A stretch of DNA of 64,000 nt from Paractinoplanes brasiliensis (GTDB taxonomy: Bacteria; Actinomycetota; Actinomycetes; Mycobacteriales; Micromonosporaceae). The first letter of the stretch is position 1; each line of letters starts with the position of its first letter. The position numbers and the translations under genes were made by a program. The notes under the pieces were generated by a model. The model was not told the DNA's origin, ran no database searches, and saw only the letters and a list, made by a program, of their open reading frames with translations. Location: assembly GCF_004362215.1 (NCBI RefSeq), contig NZ_SNWR01000001.1, positions 3,888,001 through 3,952,000 on the forward strand. Direction: 5' to 3'. Below are positions 27,432 to 35,632 of this stretch, one piece after another.

Positions 27432-29639
27432 ATGCCGTCCTGGTCCTCGCAACTGCTCACCGAGTACTTCACCGCGGTGAACGCGGCCGCCGACGAGACC
27501 ACGGCGATCGCGGGAGCGGTGGAACGGGCCACCGAGATGGTCGAGGCCGAGGTGGGGGCGGTGGTGCGGGAGGGCCGGGTCGTGGGCGCGTACGGCTTCG
27601 GACAGGTGGTGCCCGAGGCCCAGCTGTACGAGGTCGCGGCGGGACAGCCGATGCTCGACGTCCCGTACGTGGGGGAGTTGCACGCCGCCACCAACCCGCT
27701 CGGCTCCGAGACCGGGGACGCGCTGATCGTCGCCCGGTTGTCCGAGCCGTTCGATCCGGCCGAACGCCAGTTGCTGCAGGGCATGGGACAGGTGCTCGGC
27801 CTGGCGCTGCGCAGCATTCGCGTGCTGACCGCGGAACGGCAGCTGCGGGCCGAGAAGGAGCGGCAGGCGACCACGGCACAGAGCCGGCAACGGCTGGTCG
27901 AGTCGCTGCTGACGATCCAGCGGGCGATCTCGGCCCGGCGGCCACTGCCCGAGATCCTGGACGCGGTGACCGGCGGCGCGGCCGGGCTGCTGAGCGGGGC
28001 CACGGTCATGCTGCTGCTGGCCGAGGGCGGCCCGGACCGCCGGCTGACGATCGCCTCGACGTGCGGCAACGACATCGCGCCGCCGGAAAGCCTGGCCCGC
28101 GCGGCGATGGCGGGCGGCGCGGTCCTCGTACGGCCCGACGGCGCCGGCTGGATGATCGCCGCGCCGGTCCGGGTCACCGGCGAGATGGCCGGCAGCCTCG
28201 TCGCGCAGCTGCACGGGATCGGCGGTGAGCCGACCGAACAGCGTGATCAACTGGACGCGTTCGCCCAGCAGGTGAGCCTGGCCCTGACCGACGCGCGCAC
28301 GGTCGAGGCGGTGCGTGAGGCCCACCACGACCCCATCACCGGCCTGCCCAACCGCGCGCTCTTCCTCAAGATCCTGAACCGGGTGCTGGCCTCCCGGGTC
28401 ACCGCGGCCGACCCGACCAGCGTCCTCTTCATCGACCTGGACCGGTTCAAGACGGTCAACGACAGCCTCGGCCACGACGCCGGCGACCAGTTGCTGGCGC
28501 TGGTGGCCCGGCGACTGCGTGGATGCGTACGCGCCAGCGACACCACGGCCCGGCTCGGCGGCGACGAGTTCGCGGTGCTGCTGCACGACTCGCCGGGCGA
28601 CGCGGCCGAGGCTGTCGGCGAGCGCATCGTCGCGGCCATGAAGGAGGCGTTCCGGGTGGCCGGGCGCGACATCTTCATCGGCGCCAGCGTGGGCATCGCG
28701 ATCTCGCGCGAGTCCGAGCAGATGCCCGAGGAGCTGCTGCACAACGCGGACCTGGCGATGTACCGGGCCAAGAAGAACGGTCCGAACGGGGTGCTGGTGT
28801 ATGAGCCGTACATGCACGCCGAGGCGCTCGACCGGCTCAGCCTGCGCGGCGACCTGCAGCGGGCTCTGCGCGAGGACGGGTTCCGCCTGCAGTACCAGCC
28901 GCTGATCCGGCTCGCCGACGGTGTCCCGGCCGGGGTCGAGGCCCTGATCCGCTGGCAGAGCCCGGCCCGAGGGTTCGTCTCGCCGGTCGACTTCATCCCG
29001 ATCGCGGAGGAGTTCGGGCTGATCGTCGACATCGGCCAGTGGGTGCTCGAGAACAGCGCGATCCAGGTGGCGAAGTGGCGGCGGGACTTCGGGGACCTGG
29101 GGCTCAACGTCAACGTCTCCGGCCACCAGCTCGTCAATCCGAGGTTCGCCGACGACGTGATGCGGGCGCTGGCCATCGCCGGGCTGCCGTCGAGCGCGGT
29201 GACCCTCGAACTGACCGAGTCGGTGCTGATGACCGAACCCGACCTGGGCATGGCGGCGCTGCACCAGCTGCGGGGGCTCGGCGTACAGCTCTCGATCGAC
29301 GACTTCGGCACCGGGTATTCCTCGCTGGCCTACCTGCGCGAGCTGCCCGTGGACGAGCTGAAGATCGACCGGGCGTTCATCGCGCGGGCCGAGCTGACCG
29401 CGGAGGACCTCGCCCTGGTCCGGACGATCGTCGAGCTCGCACAAATCCTGGGGCTGCGTGTGGTGGCAGAGGGCATCGAGAACGCGGCTCAGCTCGCGGC
29501 GTTGCGGGGGCTCGGGTGCGGCTACGGGCAGGGTTACCACCTGTGCCGGCCGGTCGATCCGGAAGTTGTGCCCGATCAGTTGGCCCGGGCGCAAGCCGGG
29601 TCACCCGTTGGCGTACTTGATCACCGCTCTACCGCATGA
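27432..29639 (+). CDS. GAF-GGDEF-EAL cyclic di-GMP signalling protein
   Basis: A 735-residue protein with an N-terminal GAF-like sensor (1-130), a second GAF-like segment (about 155-285), a GGDEF domain with intact LGGDEF near 375-380, and an EAL domain with VEALIRW near 502, ELTES, IDDFGTGYSSLAYLREL, KIDR and AEGIE. Both active sites look complete, so it could make and degrade c-di-GMP; which dominates cannot be read from sequence. The RxxD inhibitory site before GGDEF is not obvious. It starts 4 bases after the FIST gene, suggesting one regulatory unit. Confidence 0.95.
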   Translation: MPSWSSQLLTEYFTAVNAAADETTAIAGAVERATEMVEAEVGAVVREGRVVGAYGFGQVVPEAQLYEVAAGQPMLDVPYVGELHAATNPLGSETGDALIVARLSEPFDPAERQLLQGMGQVLGLALRSIRVLTAERQLRAEKERQATTAQSRQRLVESLLTIQRAISARRPLPEILDAVTGGAAGLLSGATVMLLLAEGGPDRRLTIASTCGNDIAPPESLARAAMAGGAVLVRPDGAGWMIAAPVRVTGEMAGSLVAQLHGIGGEPTEQRDQLDAFAQQVSLALTDARTVEAVREAHHDPITGLPNRALFLKILNRVLASRVTAADPTSVLFIDLDRFKTVNDSLGHDAGDQLLALVARRLRGCVRASDTTARLGGDEFAVLLHDSPGDAAEAVGERIVAAMKEAFRVAGRDIFIGASVGIAISRESEQMPEELLHNADLAMYRAKKNGPNGVLVYEPYMHAEALDRLSLRGDLQRALREDGFRLQYQPLIRLADGVPAGVEALIRWQSPARGFVSPVDFIPIAEEFGLIVDIGQWVLENSAIQVAKWRRDFGDLGLNVNVSGHQLVNPRFADDVMRALAIAGLPSSAVTLELTESVLMTEPDLGMAALHQLRGLGVQLSIDDFGTGYSSLAYLRELPVDELKIDRAFIARAELTAEDLALVRTIVELAQILGLRVVAEGIENAAQLAALRGLGCGYGQGYHLCRPVDPEVVPDQLARAQAGSPVGVLDHRSTA

Positions 29640-29699
29640 GCCATGCTCTAGGGGTACTTTTCGGCTAATTAGTACATTTGCCCCGGAAGGAAAATAACG

Positions 29700-29999
29700 G
29701 TGACACCCTTCGCGTTGCTCTTCCTGCTTGCCCTAGCCGGTTCCTCGTGTTTCGCGCTCGGCCGGGCCCTCGGCCGCGGCGAGCGCTACGAGAAGGGATA
29801 CCGCGAGGGCTTCCGCGACGGCGAGACCGGCTCCCTGGCCCGCGCGGCACGACTGATCCAGCTCAACGACCGTCCGTCGATCGCGCCGGCCATCGAGTCG
29901 ATGCTCGGGCCCTACGCGGTGCCGCAGCAGCAGCTGCCGGGGCGCAGCGCGTCGCCGGCGGTCACGGCGGTGCCTGTCCGGCCGCAACTCGCCATTTAG
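29700..29999 (+). CDS. Small membrane protein of unknown function
   Basis: A 99-residue product with one N-terminal hydrophobic segment (about 3-20, ending SSCFALG), then the charged repeat-like stretch GRALGRGERYEKGYREGFRDGE and a Pro/Ala-rich tail. It starts at GTG with an AAGGA about 10 bases upstream. A good terminator follows its stop. A candidate promoter could lie in the A/T-rich 29655-29675. I do not recognise the family; short single-pass proteins with a YxxGYxxG motif are common in these actinomycetes. Confidence 0.68.
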   Translation: MTPFALLFLLALAGSSCFALGRALGRGERYEKGYREGFRDGETGSLARAARLIQLNDRPSIAPAIESMLGPYAVPQQQLPGRSASPAVTAVPVRPQLAI

Positions 30000-30011
30000 T
30001 CATTTCCCGGT

Positions 30012-30043
30012 GGGGTACGGCGAGGGACCGTACCCCCTTTTTC
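30012..30043 (+). terminator. Intrinsic terminator after the small membrane protein
   Basis: GGGGTACGG (30012-30020) and CCGTACCCC (30028-30036) form a perfect 9-bp stem with a 7-base loop, followed by CTTTTTC. A classic factor-independent terminator; it may also serve the convergent gene on the other strand. Confidence 0.9.
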
Positions 30044-30053
30044 ATTTGCCGAT

Positions 30054-30779
30054 TCATTCGCCGAAAAGGAGCATGGCCAGCGCGATGCCGGCGACGGGGC
30101 CGACGACGCCGAGGACGATTGCGAGCTTGGCCAGGCCCTCCCTGCGATACAGGCCGACGACTCCCAGGATCAGCGCGAGCGGGCCCGCGAAGATCGGGAA
30201 AGCCAGGACCGAGACGGCGGCCAGCACGAACGCGGCGATGCTGAACAGATTGCCGGGTCGCTTCGCCACCGCGTACGGGGATGGGGCACTGACCATGTAC
30301 GGGGGCGGTTGCGAGCCGTACGGGGGGAGTGGCGGCGGTTGACTGGCGGGGAAGCCGTTGACGACCGTCGCGTCGACGTCGGGCCGATCCGGAACGTGGA
30401 AGGTCGAGGTCGCTTCGGTGGCCCAGGTCGGCGGCCGCTCATCCGTCTGCGGCCACGGAGGATTGCCTGACTGCCAGGTTGCCTGGGACGCCGGCCCGGC
30501 AACGGCCACGGCGGGCTGATCGGTTTCCCAGGGCTCGCTCACCGCGTACGGCTCGCCTGTGGGGTCGATGAAACGGGCATGCTCGACCGACGGCTCACTC
30601 GCCTTCCACGTGGCGTTGGGCGACGACCAGGAGGGCTGCTGCGGCGTGCTGGGCTGCGTCCACTGGCTCGGCTGCAGAGGCGGCCAGGCGGGCGGCGCGG
30701 GTGCGGCCACCGGTTGGCCGCAAGCGCCGCACCAGCCGTTGGGCCCGATCGCGGCCGAGCCACAGTTCACGCAGGTCAT
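30054..30779 (-). CDS. Zinc-ribbon, Pro-rich membrane protein with two or three transmembrane segments
   Basis: Function unknown. About 241 residues from ATG 30779: a zinc ribbon at the N-terminus (MTCVNCG then WCGACGQ), a long Pro/Trp/Thr-rich disordered part, and a C-terminal region (DUF4190-like) of two or three helices, including NLFSIAAFVLAAVSVLAFPI and IAGPLALILGVVGLYRREG. The product ends shortly after LAMLLFGE. Similar zinc-ribbon/DUF4190 proteins are common in actinobacteria. It is downstream of yqeY on the same strand, 43 bases away. A longer upstream in-frame start exists but would overlap yqeY. Confidence 0.78.
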   Translation of the reverse strand: MTCVNCGSAAIGPNGWCGACGQPVAAPAPPAWPPLQPSQWTQPSTPQQPSWSSPNATWKASEPSVEHARFIDPTGEPYAVSEPWETDQPAVAVAGPASQATWQSGNPPWPQTDERPPTWATEATSTFHVPDRPDVDATVVNGFPASQPPPLPPYGSQPPPYMVSAPSPYAVAKRPGNLFSIAAFVLAAVSVLAFPIFAGPLALILGVVGLYRREGLAKLAIVLGVVGPVAGIALAMLLFGE

Positions 30780-30822
30780 GACCCGGCAATCGACCGGCAA
30801 CCCGGGGACCTGAGCCCATCGG

Positions 30823-31275
30823 TCAGCCGAGCTGTTTGCGCACCTCGGCCGCGACCCGGCCACCCTCGGCCCGGCCGGCCACCGCGGCCTGCGCCGCCTT
30901 CATGGCCGGACCCATCTGCCCCTTGCCGGTGAAACCACCCGCGGCCAGCGCACCCCGAACCAGCTCGGCGATCTCGTCGTCGGTCAGCTGCGTGGGCAGG
31001 TAACGCTCGATGACCTCGCCCTCGGAGCGCTCCTTGGCGGCCTGCTCGGCCCGCCCCGCGTCGGCGAACGCCGTGGCCGCCTCGCGCCGCTTCTTCGACT
31101 CCTTGCTCAACACGGCCAGCACCTCGTCGTCGGAGAGCTCACGCGCCTCGGCGCCGGCCACCTCGGCGTTACGCACAGCGGCCAGCGCCATCCGCAGCGT
31201 CGCCGTGGTGAGCTCGTCGCGGCCCTTCATCGCGGCGTGCAGGTCATCGTTCAGGCGGTCTTTCAGCGTTCCCAT
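30823..31275 (-). CDS. yqeY: GatB/YqeY-domain protein
   Basis: A 150-residue GatB/YqeY-family protein. The family shares the tail domain of the GatB amidotransferase subunit, suggesting tRNA binding; its job as a standalone protein is not established. Landmarks: MGTLKDRLNDDLHAAMKGRD, RELSDDEVLAVLSKESKKRREA, RYLPTQLTDDEI and GQMGPAMKAAQAAVAGRAEGGRV. ATG at 31275. Divergent from the phosphoesterase gene, with 26 bases between starts, as in several actinobacteria. Confidence 0.93.
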   Translation of the reverse strand: MGTLKDRLNDDLHAAMKGRDELTTATLRMALAAVRNAEVAGAEARELSDDEVLAVLSKESKKRREAATAFADAGRAEQAAKERSEGEVIERYLPTQLTDDEIAELVRGALAAGGFTGKGQMGPAMKAAQAAVAGRAEGGRVAAEVRKQLG

Positions 31276-31301
31276 GGACGGAGAAACTACCCTTGCTTCC
31301 C

Positions 31302-32210
31302 ATGCGCAAGCGCTCCCTTTTCGCCCTCGGCTCCGGCGTGTTCGCCGCGGGCGCCGCCACCCTCGCCTACGCCTCGCTGATCGAACGCAACCTGTTCACG
31401 CTCCGGCGCTTCGACGTGCCGGTCCTCGAGCCGGATGCCGAGCCCCTGCGCATCCTGCACCTCTCCGACCTGCACATGATGCCCGACCAGCGGCGCAAGC
31501 AGGCCTGGGTTGCCGCGCTGAGCGGTTGCGACCCCGACCTGGTCGTCGTCACCGGCGACAACCTGGCCGACAAGGAAGCGGTGCCCGGCGTGCTGCGCGC
31601 CCTCGACCCGCTGCTGTCGGTGCCCGGCGCGTTCGTCTTCGGTTCCAACGACTACCGCGGCCCCCGCCTGAAAAACCCGTTCTCCTACCTCGTACGCCCG
31701 TCGTCGGAATACGACGAGGACGAGCTCAAACGCCCCAACCTCCCCACCGAGGAGCTGCGGGCAGCGATGGTCGACGCGGGCTGGGCCGACCTCAACAACG
31801 CCCGTACGGTCCTCAAGGCCGGCGGCCGCTCCATCGAGCTCGCCGGCGTCGACGACCCCCACATCAACCGCGACGACTACGCGGCGGTCGCCGGCCCCAT
31901 CTCCCCCGGCGCCGACGTGCACCTGGGCGTGACCCACACCCCCGCCTCCCGGGTGCTCAACGCCATGGCCAACGACGGCTTCGACCTGCTGCTGGCAGGC
32001 CACACCCACGGCGGGCAGGTCTGCGTCCCCTTCTACGGCGCCCTGACCACCAACTGCGACCTGCCCAAGGCGATGGCCAAGGGCCTGCACCGCTGGCCCG
32101 GCTCCGACGCCTGGCTGCACGTCTCGGCCGGGCTGGGCACCCACCCCACCGCCCCCGTCCGCTTCAGCTGCCGCCCGGAAGCCTCCATCCTCACCCTGAT
32201 CCCTCGCTGA
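31302..32210 (+). CDS. Membrane-anchored metallophosphoesterase
   Basis: A 302-residue calcineurin-like phosphoesterase. An N-terminal hydrophobic segment (about 7-25) precedes the metal motifs LHLSDLHM, VVTGDNLAD, GSNDYRG (a variant of the usual GNH/GNHD), LGVTHTP and AGHTHGGQV. Substrate unknown; relatives hydrolyse UDP-sugars or lipid phosphates. I start at ATG 31302; a TTG three codons upstream is also possible. A TACCCT nine bases before the ATG might be a -10 of a leaderless transcript. It is divergent from yqeY. Confidence 0.92.
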   Translation: MRKRSLFALGSGVFAAGAATLAYASLIERNLFTLRRFDVPVLEPDAEPLRILHLSDLHMMPDQRRKQAWVAALSGCDPDLVVVTGDNLADKEAVPGVLRALDPLLSVPGAFVFGSNDYRGPRLKNPFSYLVRPSSEYDEDELKRPNLPTEELRAAMVDAGWADLNNARTVLKAGGRSIELAGVDDPHINRDDYAAVAGPISPGADVHLGVTHTPASRVLNAMANDGFDLLLAGHTHGGQVCVPFYGALTTNCDLPKAMAKGLHRWPGSDAWLHVSAGLGTHPTAPVRFSCRPEASILTLIPR

Positions 32211-32282
32211 CCTGGGATTTTGTGGTTCGGGGGATGCCGATTTCGTTCCCGCCCGGGCGTCGGATAGTATTTCCAGGCAGCT

Positions 32283-32359
<77 letters not shown>

Positions 32360-32362
32360 GTT

Positions 32363-32396
32363 CAAGGGCCGTTTCCAGTCACGGGAACGGCCCTTG
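32363..32396 (+). terminator. Terminator of tRNA-Pro
   Basis: Fourteen-base stem CAAGGGCCGTTTCC / GGGAACGGCCCTTG with one G-U pair and a 6-base loop, starting 3 bases after the tRNA CCA. A short T-rich stretch follows. Confidence 0.85.
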
Positions 32397-32580
32397 GTGT
32401 ATTCCGGGTATTCGTCGGGCGTCTCTACGATCCGGGGGTAACAAGCTTTGTTCACCGGCCGGTCGGGCTCGCCCGCCGAGCTGATGACTGGCACCTGTAC
32501 TGCTATGGGGCGCTGTGAGTTGAACTACCGGGGCTGAGCCCGCGGCTGTGGGTGGTGAAGGGCGTCAATACGGTGGTCGG

Positions 32581-33330
32581 GTGCTGCCGATTGATGCCCT
32601 TGTGCTGGTGGCCGGGGGTGTCGGGGGTGGGCTGACCGGGTCCATGGCAGGGCTGGCTTCCCTGGTCAGCTATCCGGCTCTGCTGGCGGTGGGGCTGCCG
32701 CCGATCGCGGCCAACGTCACCAACACGGTGGCGCTGCTGTCGAACACTGTGGGCACGGCGGTGGGGGCGCGGCAAGAACTGCGCGGTCATGGGCGACGGC
32801 TGGCGCGGTTGTGTACGTTCGCGGCTGTCGGTGGTCTGGGTGGCGCCGTGTTGCTGCTGGCCACGCCGTCGTCGGCCTTCGAGCGGATTGTGCCGGTGCT
32901 TGTCGCGCTCGGGGCGGCGCTTCTGCTTCTCCGGGATCAGCTCCGCCGGTGGGCCGGTCATCGCTCGATGTCTGCGGTTGTGCTTGCTGCCATCGTTCTA
33001 CTGATCGGCGTTTATGGCGGTTACTTCGGAGCGGCCGCGGGGGTACTCATGCTGGCCGTCCTGTCGGTGGCGGCGACCGAGCCGCTGCCCGTGACGAACG
33101 CGATCAAGAGCATCGCCCTCGGCGCGTCCAATCTGGCCGCCGCGATCATCTACACGGTTATCGCGCCGGTGAACTGGGCCGCCGCGGGCTTGATGGCGAT
33201 CGGCTGCCTGCTCGGCAGTTGGCTGGGCCCGATCCTCGTACGCCGGCTCCCAGAGCGCCCTCTTCGAGTGGCGATCGCCTTCGCGGCCGTCGGACTCGCT
33301 GCCTATTTATGGCGTAACGCCGTCAACTAG
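32581..33330 (+). CDS. TauE/SafE-family (TSUP) membrane transporter
   Basis: A 249-residue protein of about eight hydrophobic segments belonging to the TauE/SafE/YfcA (TSUP) group, which export sulfite, sulfonates or related organic anions. Landmarks: GGVGGGLTGSMAGLASLVSYPALL, NVTNTVALL and the second-half repeat GVYGGYFGAAAGVLMLAVL followed by NAIKSIALGASN. Substrate cannot be read from sequence. I use the GTG at 32581 at the start of the first helix; the 33 bases upstream in frame are unlike the family. No clear ribosome binding site. Confidence 0.88.
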   Translation: MLPIDALVLVAGGVGGGLTGSMAGLASLVSYPALLAVGLPPIAANVTNTVALLSNTVGTAVGARQELRGHGRRLARLCTFAAVGGLGGAVLLLATPSSAFERIVPVLVALGAALLLLRDQLRRWAGHRSMSAVVLAAIVLLIGVYGGYFGAAAGVLMLAVLSVAATEPLPVTNAIKSIALGASNLAAAIIYTVIAPVNWAAAGLMAIGCLLGSWLGPILVRRLPERPLRVAIAFAAVGLAAYLWRNAVN

Positions 33331-33527
33331 CGCGCAGCCCGTCGGGGCCTTGATCAGGTTAGTCGGGAATCCGCGGCAGGTTGGGCACGTTCGGTGGGCG
33401 GCGAACGACGGGAGATATGCACGGTGCCGAGCGGCCCCGGGCCGTTGCGCTCATGTACCGCAACGTTTACTGCCGGAAACCGATTCGGTCGAGCGACCCT
33501 GGCGGGCAACCCCGATAGCCTGCCCAG

Positions 33528-34178
33528 GTGACTGATGAGCCATTGCGCGAGTTCGAGGACGGAGTGGCGTGGTGGGGAACCCGGAACTGGCCTCAGGATC
33601 TGCACAACGCCTTCTACGTGGACCGGCAGGCAATGACCGAGGGGACGTTCGATACGGCATGGTGGGACAGCACCCGACGGCACCTGCACCACTGGCGGGC
33701 CAACCGTGGTGTCGGCAGGGATGAGCTCGACCGGCGTTTCGCGAGGCTCCGGACCGACCTGATCCGCGTCTGGCAGCGTGTGATTGAGCCTCGGTTGTCC
33801 GCCGGAGATGACATCACGTCGGTTTCGTGGGACGACGTACGCGTGTTGCCGGAGCTGGCGGCCGAGATCAAGCACACCAAGAGCGGGTCGGGTGTGTTTC
33901 CGTCGAAGTTCTCGCACTTCATCGCGCCGCAGCTTTTTCCTGTGCTTGACCGCACCGCGTTGCCGGGCAGCGGGCTCGACTACGGCAGCTACTTCATGCT
34001 GGTGCAGGAGACGTGGGCCGGCATGGAACCCGAGGACCAGCAAGCTTTGCGGGCGCGGCTGACGTCTCTGGTTCAGCAGCGTAGTGGCGGGTCGATGGTG
34101 AACGGGTACCCGATCGTCAACAAGATTGTGGAACTCCGGCTCATCGGCCGTCGCCACCCGACGTGCCAATCGAGTTAG
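33528..34178 (+). CDS. Hypothetical cytoplasmic protein
   Basis: Not recognised with confidence. The 216-residue product has no membrane segment. It is rich in Trp/Arg/Asp. The segment SGVFPSKFSHFIAPQLFPVLDRTAL resembles a motif (S-K-F-x-H-F-x-x-P...FP) found in scattered bacterial hypothetical proteins of about 200 residues. It starts at GTG with TAGCCT twelve bases upstream, so transcription could begin near the start codon. Upstream, CGTTGCG-9 bases-CGCAACG (about 33453-33475) is a small inverted repeat. The gene looks slightly less G+C-rich than its neighbours, and its neighbours vary, so it may be an accessory gene. Confidence 0.7.
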   Translation: MTDEPLREFEDGVAWWGTRNWPQDLHNAFYVDRQAMTEGTFDTAWWDSTRRHLHHWRANRGVGRDELDRRFARLRTDLIRVWQRVIEPRLSAGDDITSVSWDDVRVLPELAAEIKHTKSGSGVFPSKFSHFIAPQLFPVLDRTALPGSGLDYGSYFMLVQETWAGMEPEDQQALRARLTSLVQQRSGGSMVNGYPIVNKIVELRLIGRRHPTCQSS

Positions 34179-34189
34179 CGAGGCCGCGG

Positions 34190-35512
34190 CTACGTCGTGC
34201 CGGCGAAGCGGCGGATTGTCAGGAGCGCGGCGACGGCGGAGAGCAGGAACAGGGCAGCGGCGGCCCACCAGTTCTGGTGGGAGTGGTGGGGAGCGGAAGC
34301 GACAGGCGCGGCGCCCCGGCCGGAGTCGGTTTCGGGAGAAGCGGGGACGAACTCCTGCAGTGAGCCGTCGGGGGCGGACTGGGCCTGGCCGGGGACCGGG
34401 GCGCTGCCGAAACGCGCGATGCCGGGCGACGGGGAGGTGTCGAGCGGGTTCTCGAAGACCGGCGGGATTGTGGCGGTCAAAGCGCCGACCGGGTTGACCA
34501 GGCCGAAGCCGAAGAGGGGGTCGCGGCCGGGCATTCCTTTGTCTTTGGCTGTGCGGATGATGCGGTTGATGACCTCGCCGGCGGGCATGTCGGGCCAGCG
34601 GGAACGGATCAGGGCGGCGGTGGCCGAGACCATGGGCGCGGCGAAGCTGGTGCCCTGGACCTTCCAGTAGTCGCCACCGGTGTTGGCGCCGACCAGTTGG
34701 GTCGCGGGGGCCGCGATGACTGTCTCCTTGCCGGTGATCGAACCCGACCAGAGGGTGTTGCCGTCGCGTTCGACACCGGCCACGGCGAGCACGCCGGGCT
34801 CGCGGGCCGGATACCAGACGCCGGTGGTGGAGGACGCGCTCGTGTTGCCTGTGCAGGCGATGACCACGACGTCTTTGGCGAACGCGTAGTCGAGGGCTGC
34901 GGCGAGGGCGGCGCTGCTGCCGTTGCCGCCGAGCGACAGGTTGATGACCTTCGCGCCCTTGTCGACGGCCCAGCGGACACCCTGGGCGACGATCAGGGCG
35001 TCGTTGTAGCGGTTGTCCTCGTCCAGGACCCGTACGGGAAGGATCTTGGCCTTGGGAGCGATGCCGACCACGCCGGATTGGTCGTCGCTGCGGCCCGCGA
35101 TGATGCCCGAGACCGTGGTGCCGTGGCCGACCAGGTCGGTGTCGCCGTCGCCCTTGTCGTCGACCAGGTCGAGGCCGGGCAGCACCTGGCCCTGCAGGTC
35201 GGGATGGTCGGCGTCGACACCGGAGTCGATCACCGCGACCGTCACGCCGGCGCCGCTCGAGTAGGTCCACGCCTCGCTGATGTTGAGCGTGCCCAGATGC
35301 CACTCGTCAGCGCGGACGGAATCGCCCTGCAGCGGGCTCGGCTCGGCGAGGAATGCGGGAACAGCGGAGGCCGGGAACGCGCGGACAGCGGAGGTGGGGA
35401 ACGCGGGAACGGCGGAGGCGGGGAAGGCAGGCGCGGCGGAGGCCGGTTTGACCGGAATGCCAAGAGCGAACAGCCCAGCCATCGCGGCAGCGGCCAGTCG
35501 GCGACCACTCAC
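34190..35512 (-). CDS. mycP: Mycosin, type VII secretion subtilisin-like protease
   Basis: A 440-residue membrane-anchored subtilase of ESX systems. Signal peptide (1-27), a Pro/Ala repeat linker (about 28-55), catalytic Asp96 (VAVIDSGVD), His130 (GHGTTVSGIIAG), oxyanion Asn223 (CTGNTS) and Ser289 (GTSFAAPMVSA). A linker and one C-terminal transmembrane helix (about 413-433) anchor it outside the membrane. Mycosins stabilise the secretion complex and process some substrates. The GTG start has GGAGG 12 bases upstream. It follows eccC on the same strand by 120 bases, so likely an operon. Confidence 0.95.
   Translation of the reverse strand: MSGRRLAAAAMAGLFALGIPVKPASAAPAFPASAVPAFPTSAVRAFPASAVPAFLAEPSPLQGDSVRADEWHLGTLNISEAWTYSSGAGVTVAVIDSGVDADHPDLQGQVLPGLDLVDDKGDGDTDLVGHGTTVSGIIAGRSDDQSGVVGIAPKAKILPVRVLDEDNRYNDALIVAQGVRWAVDKGAKVINLSLGGNGSSAALAAALDYAFAKDVVVIACTGNTSASSTTGVWYPAREPGVLAVAGVERDGNTLWSGSITGKETVIAAPATQLVGANTGGDYWKVQGTSFAAPMVSATAALIRSRWPDMPAGEVINRIIRTAKDKGMPGRDPLFGFGLVNPVGALTATIPPVFENPLDTSPSPGIARFGSAPVPGQAQSAPDGSLQEFVPASPETDSGRGAAPVASAPHHSHQNWWAAAALFLLSAVAALLTIRRFAGTT
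35352..35447 (-). repeat. Coding tandem repeat in mycosin linker (4 x 24 bp)
   Basis: Four 24-base units (35352-35375, 35376-35399, 35400-35423, 35424-35447) encode variants of the octapeptide AFPASAVP right after the signal peptide. The copies differ at several positions. This could vary in number between strains without shifting the frame. Confidence 0.85.
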
Positions 35513-35632
35513 CAAGGCGCACCGCCTCCAAAGCCGGGAACACGGTCGATGCAGATTACTCCTAAACCGAGTCCAGGGGAGTGGATCGGTCGATGGTTGT
35601 CGCACGTCCTGTCTGTTAAATCTTTGCGCATC

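Noticed and set aside
26172..29594. 1140-codon open frame opposite the FIST/GGDEF genes
   Set aside because: Composition is Arg/Gly/Asp-rich and no domains are visible, so it is a shadow of the plus-strand genes.
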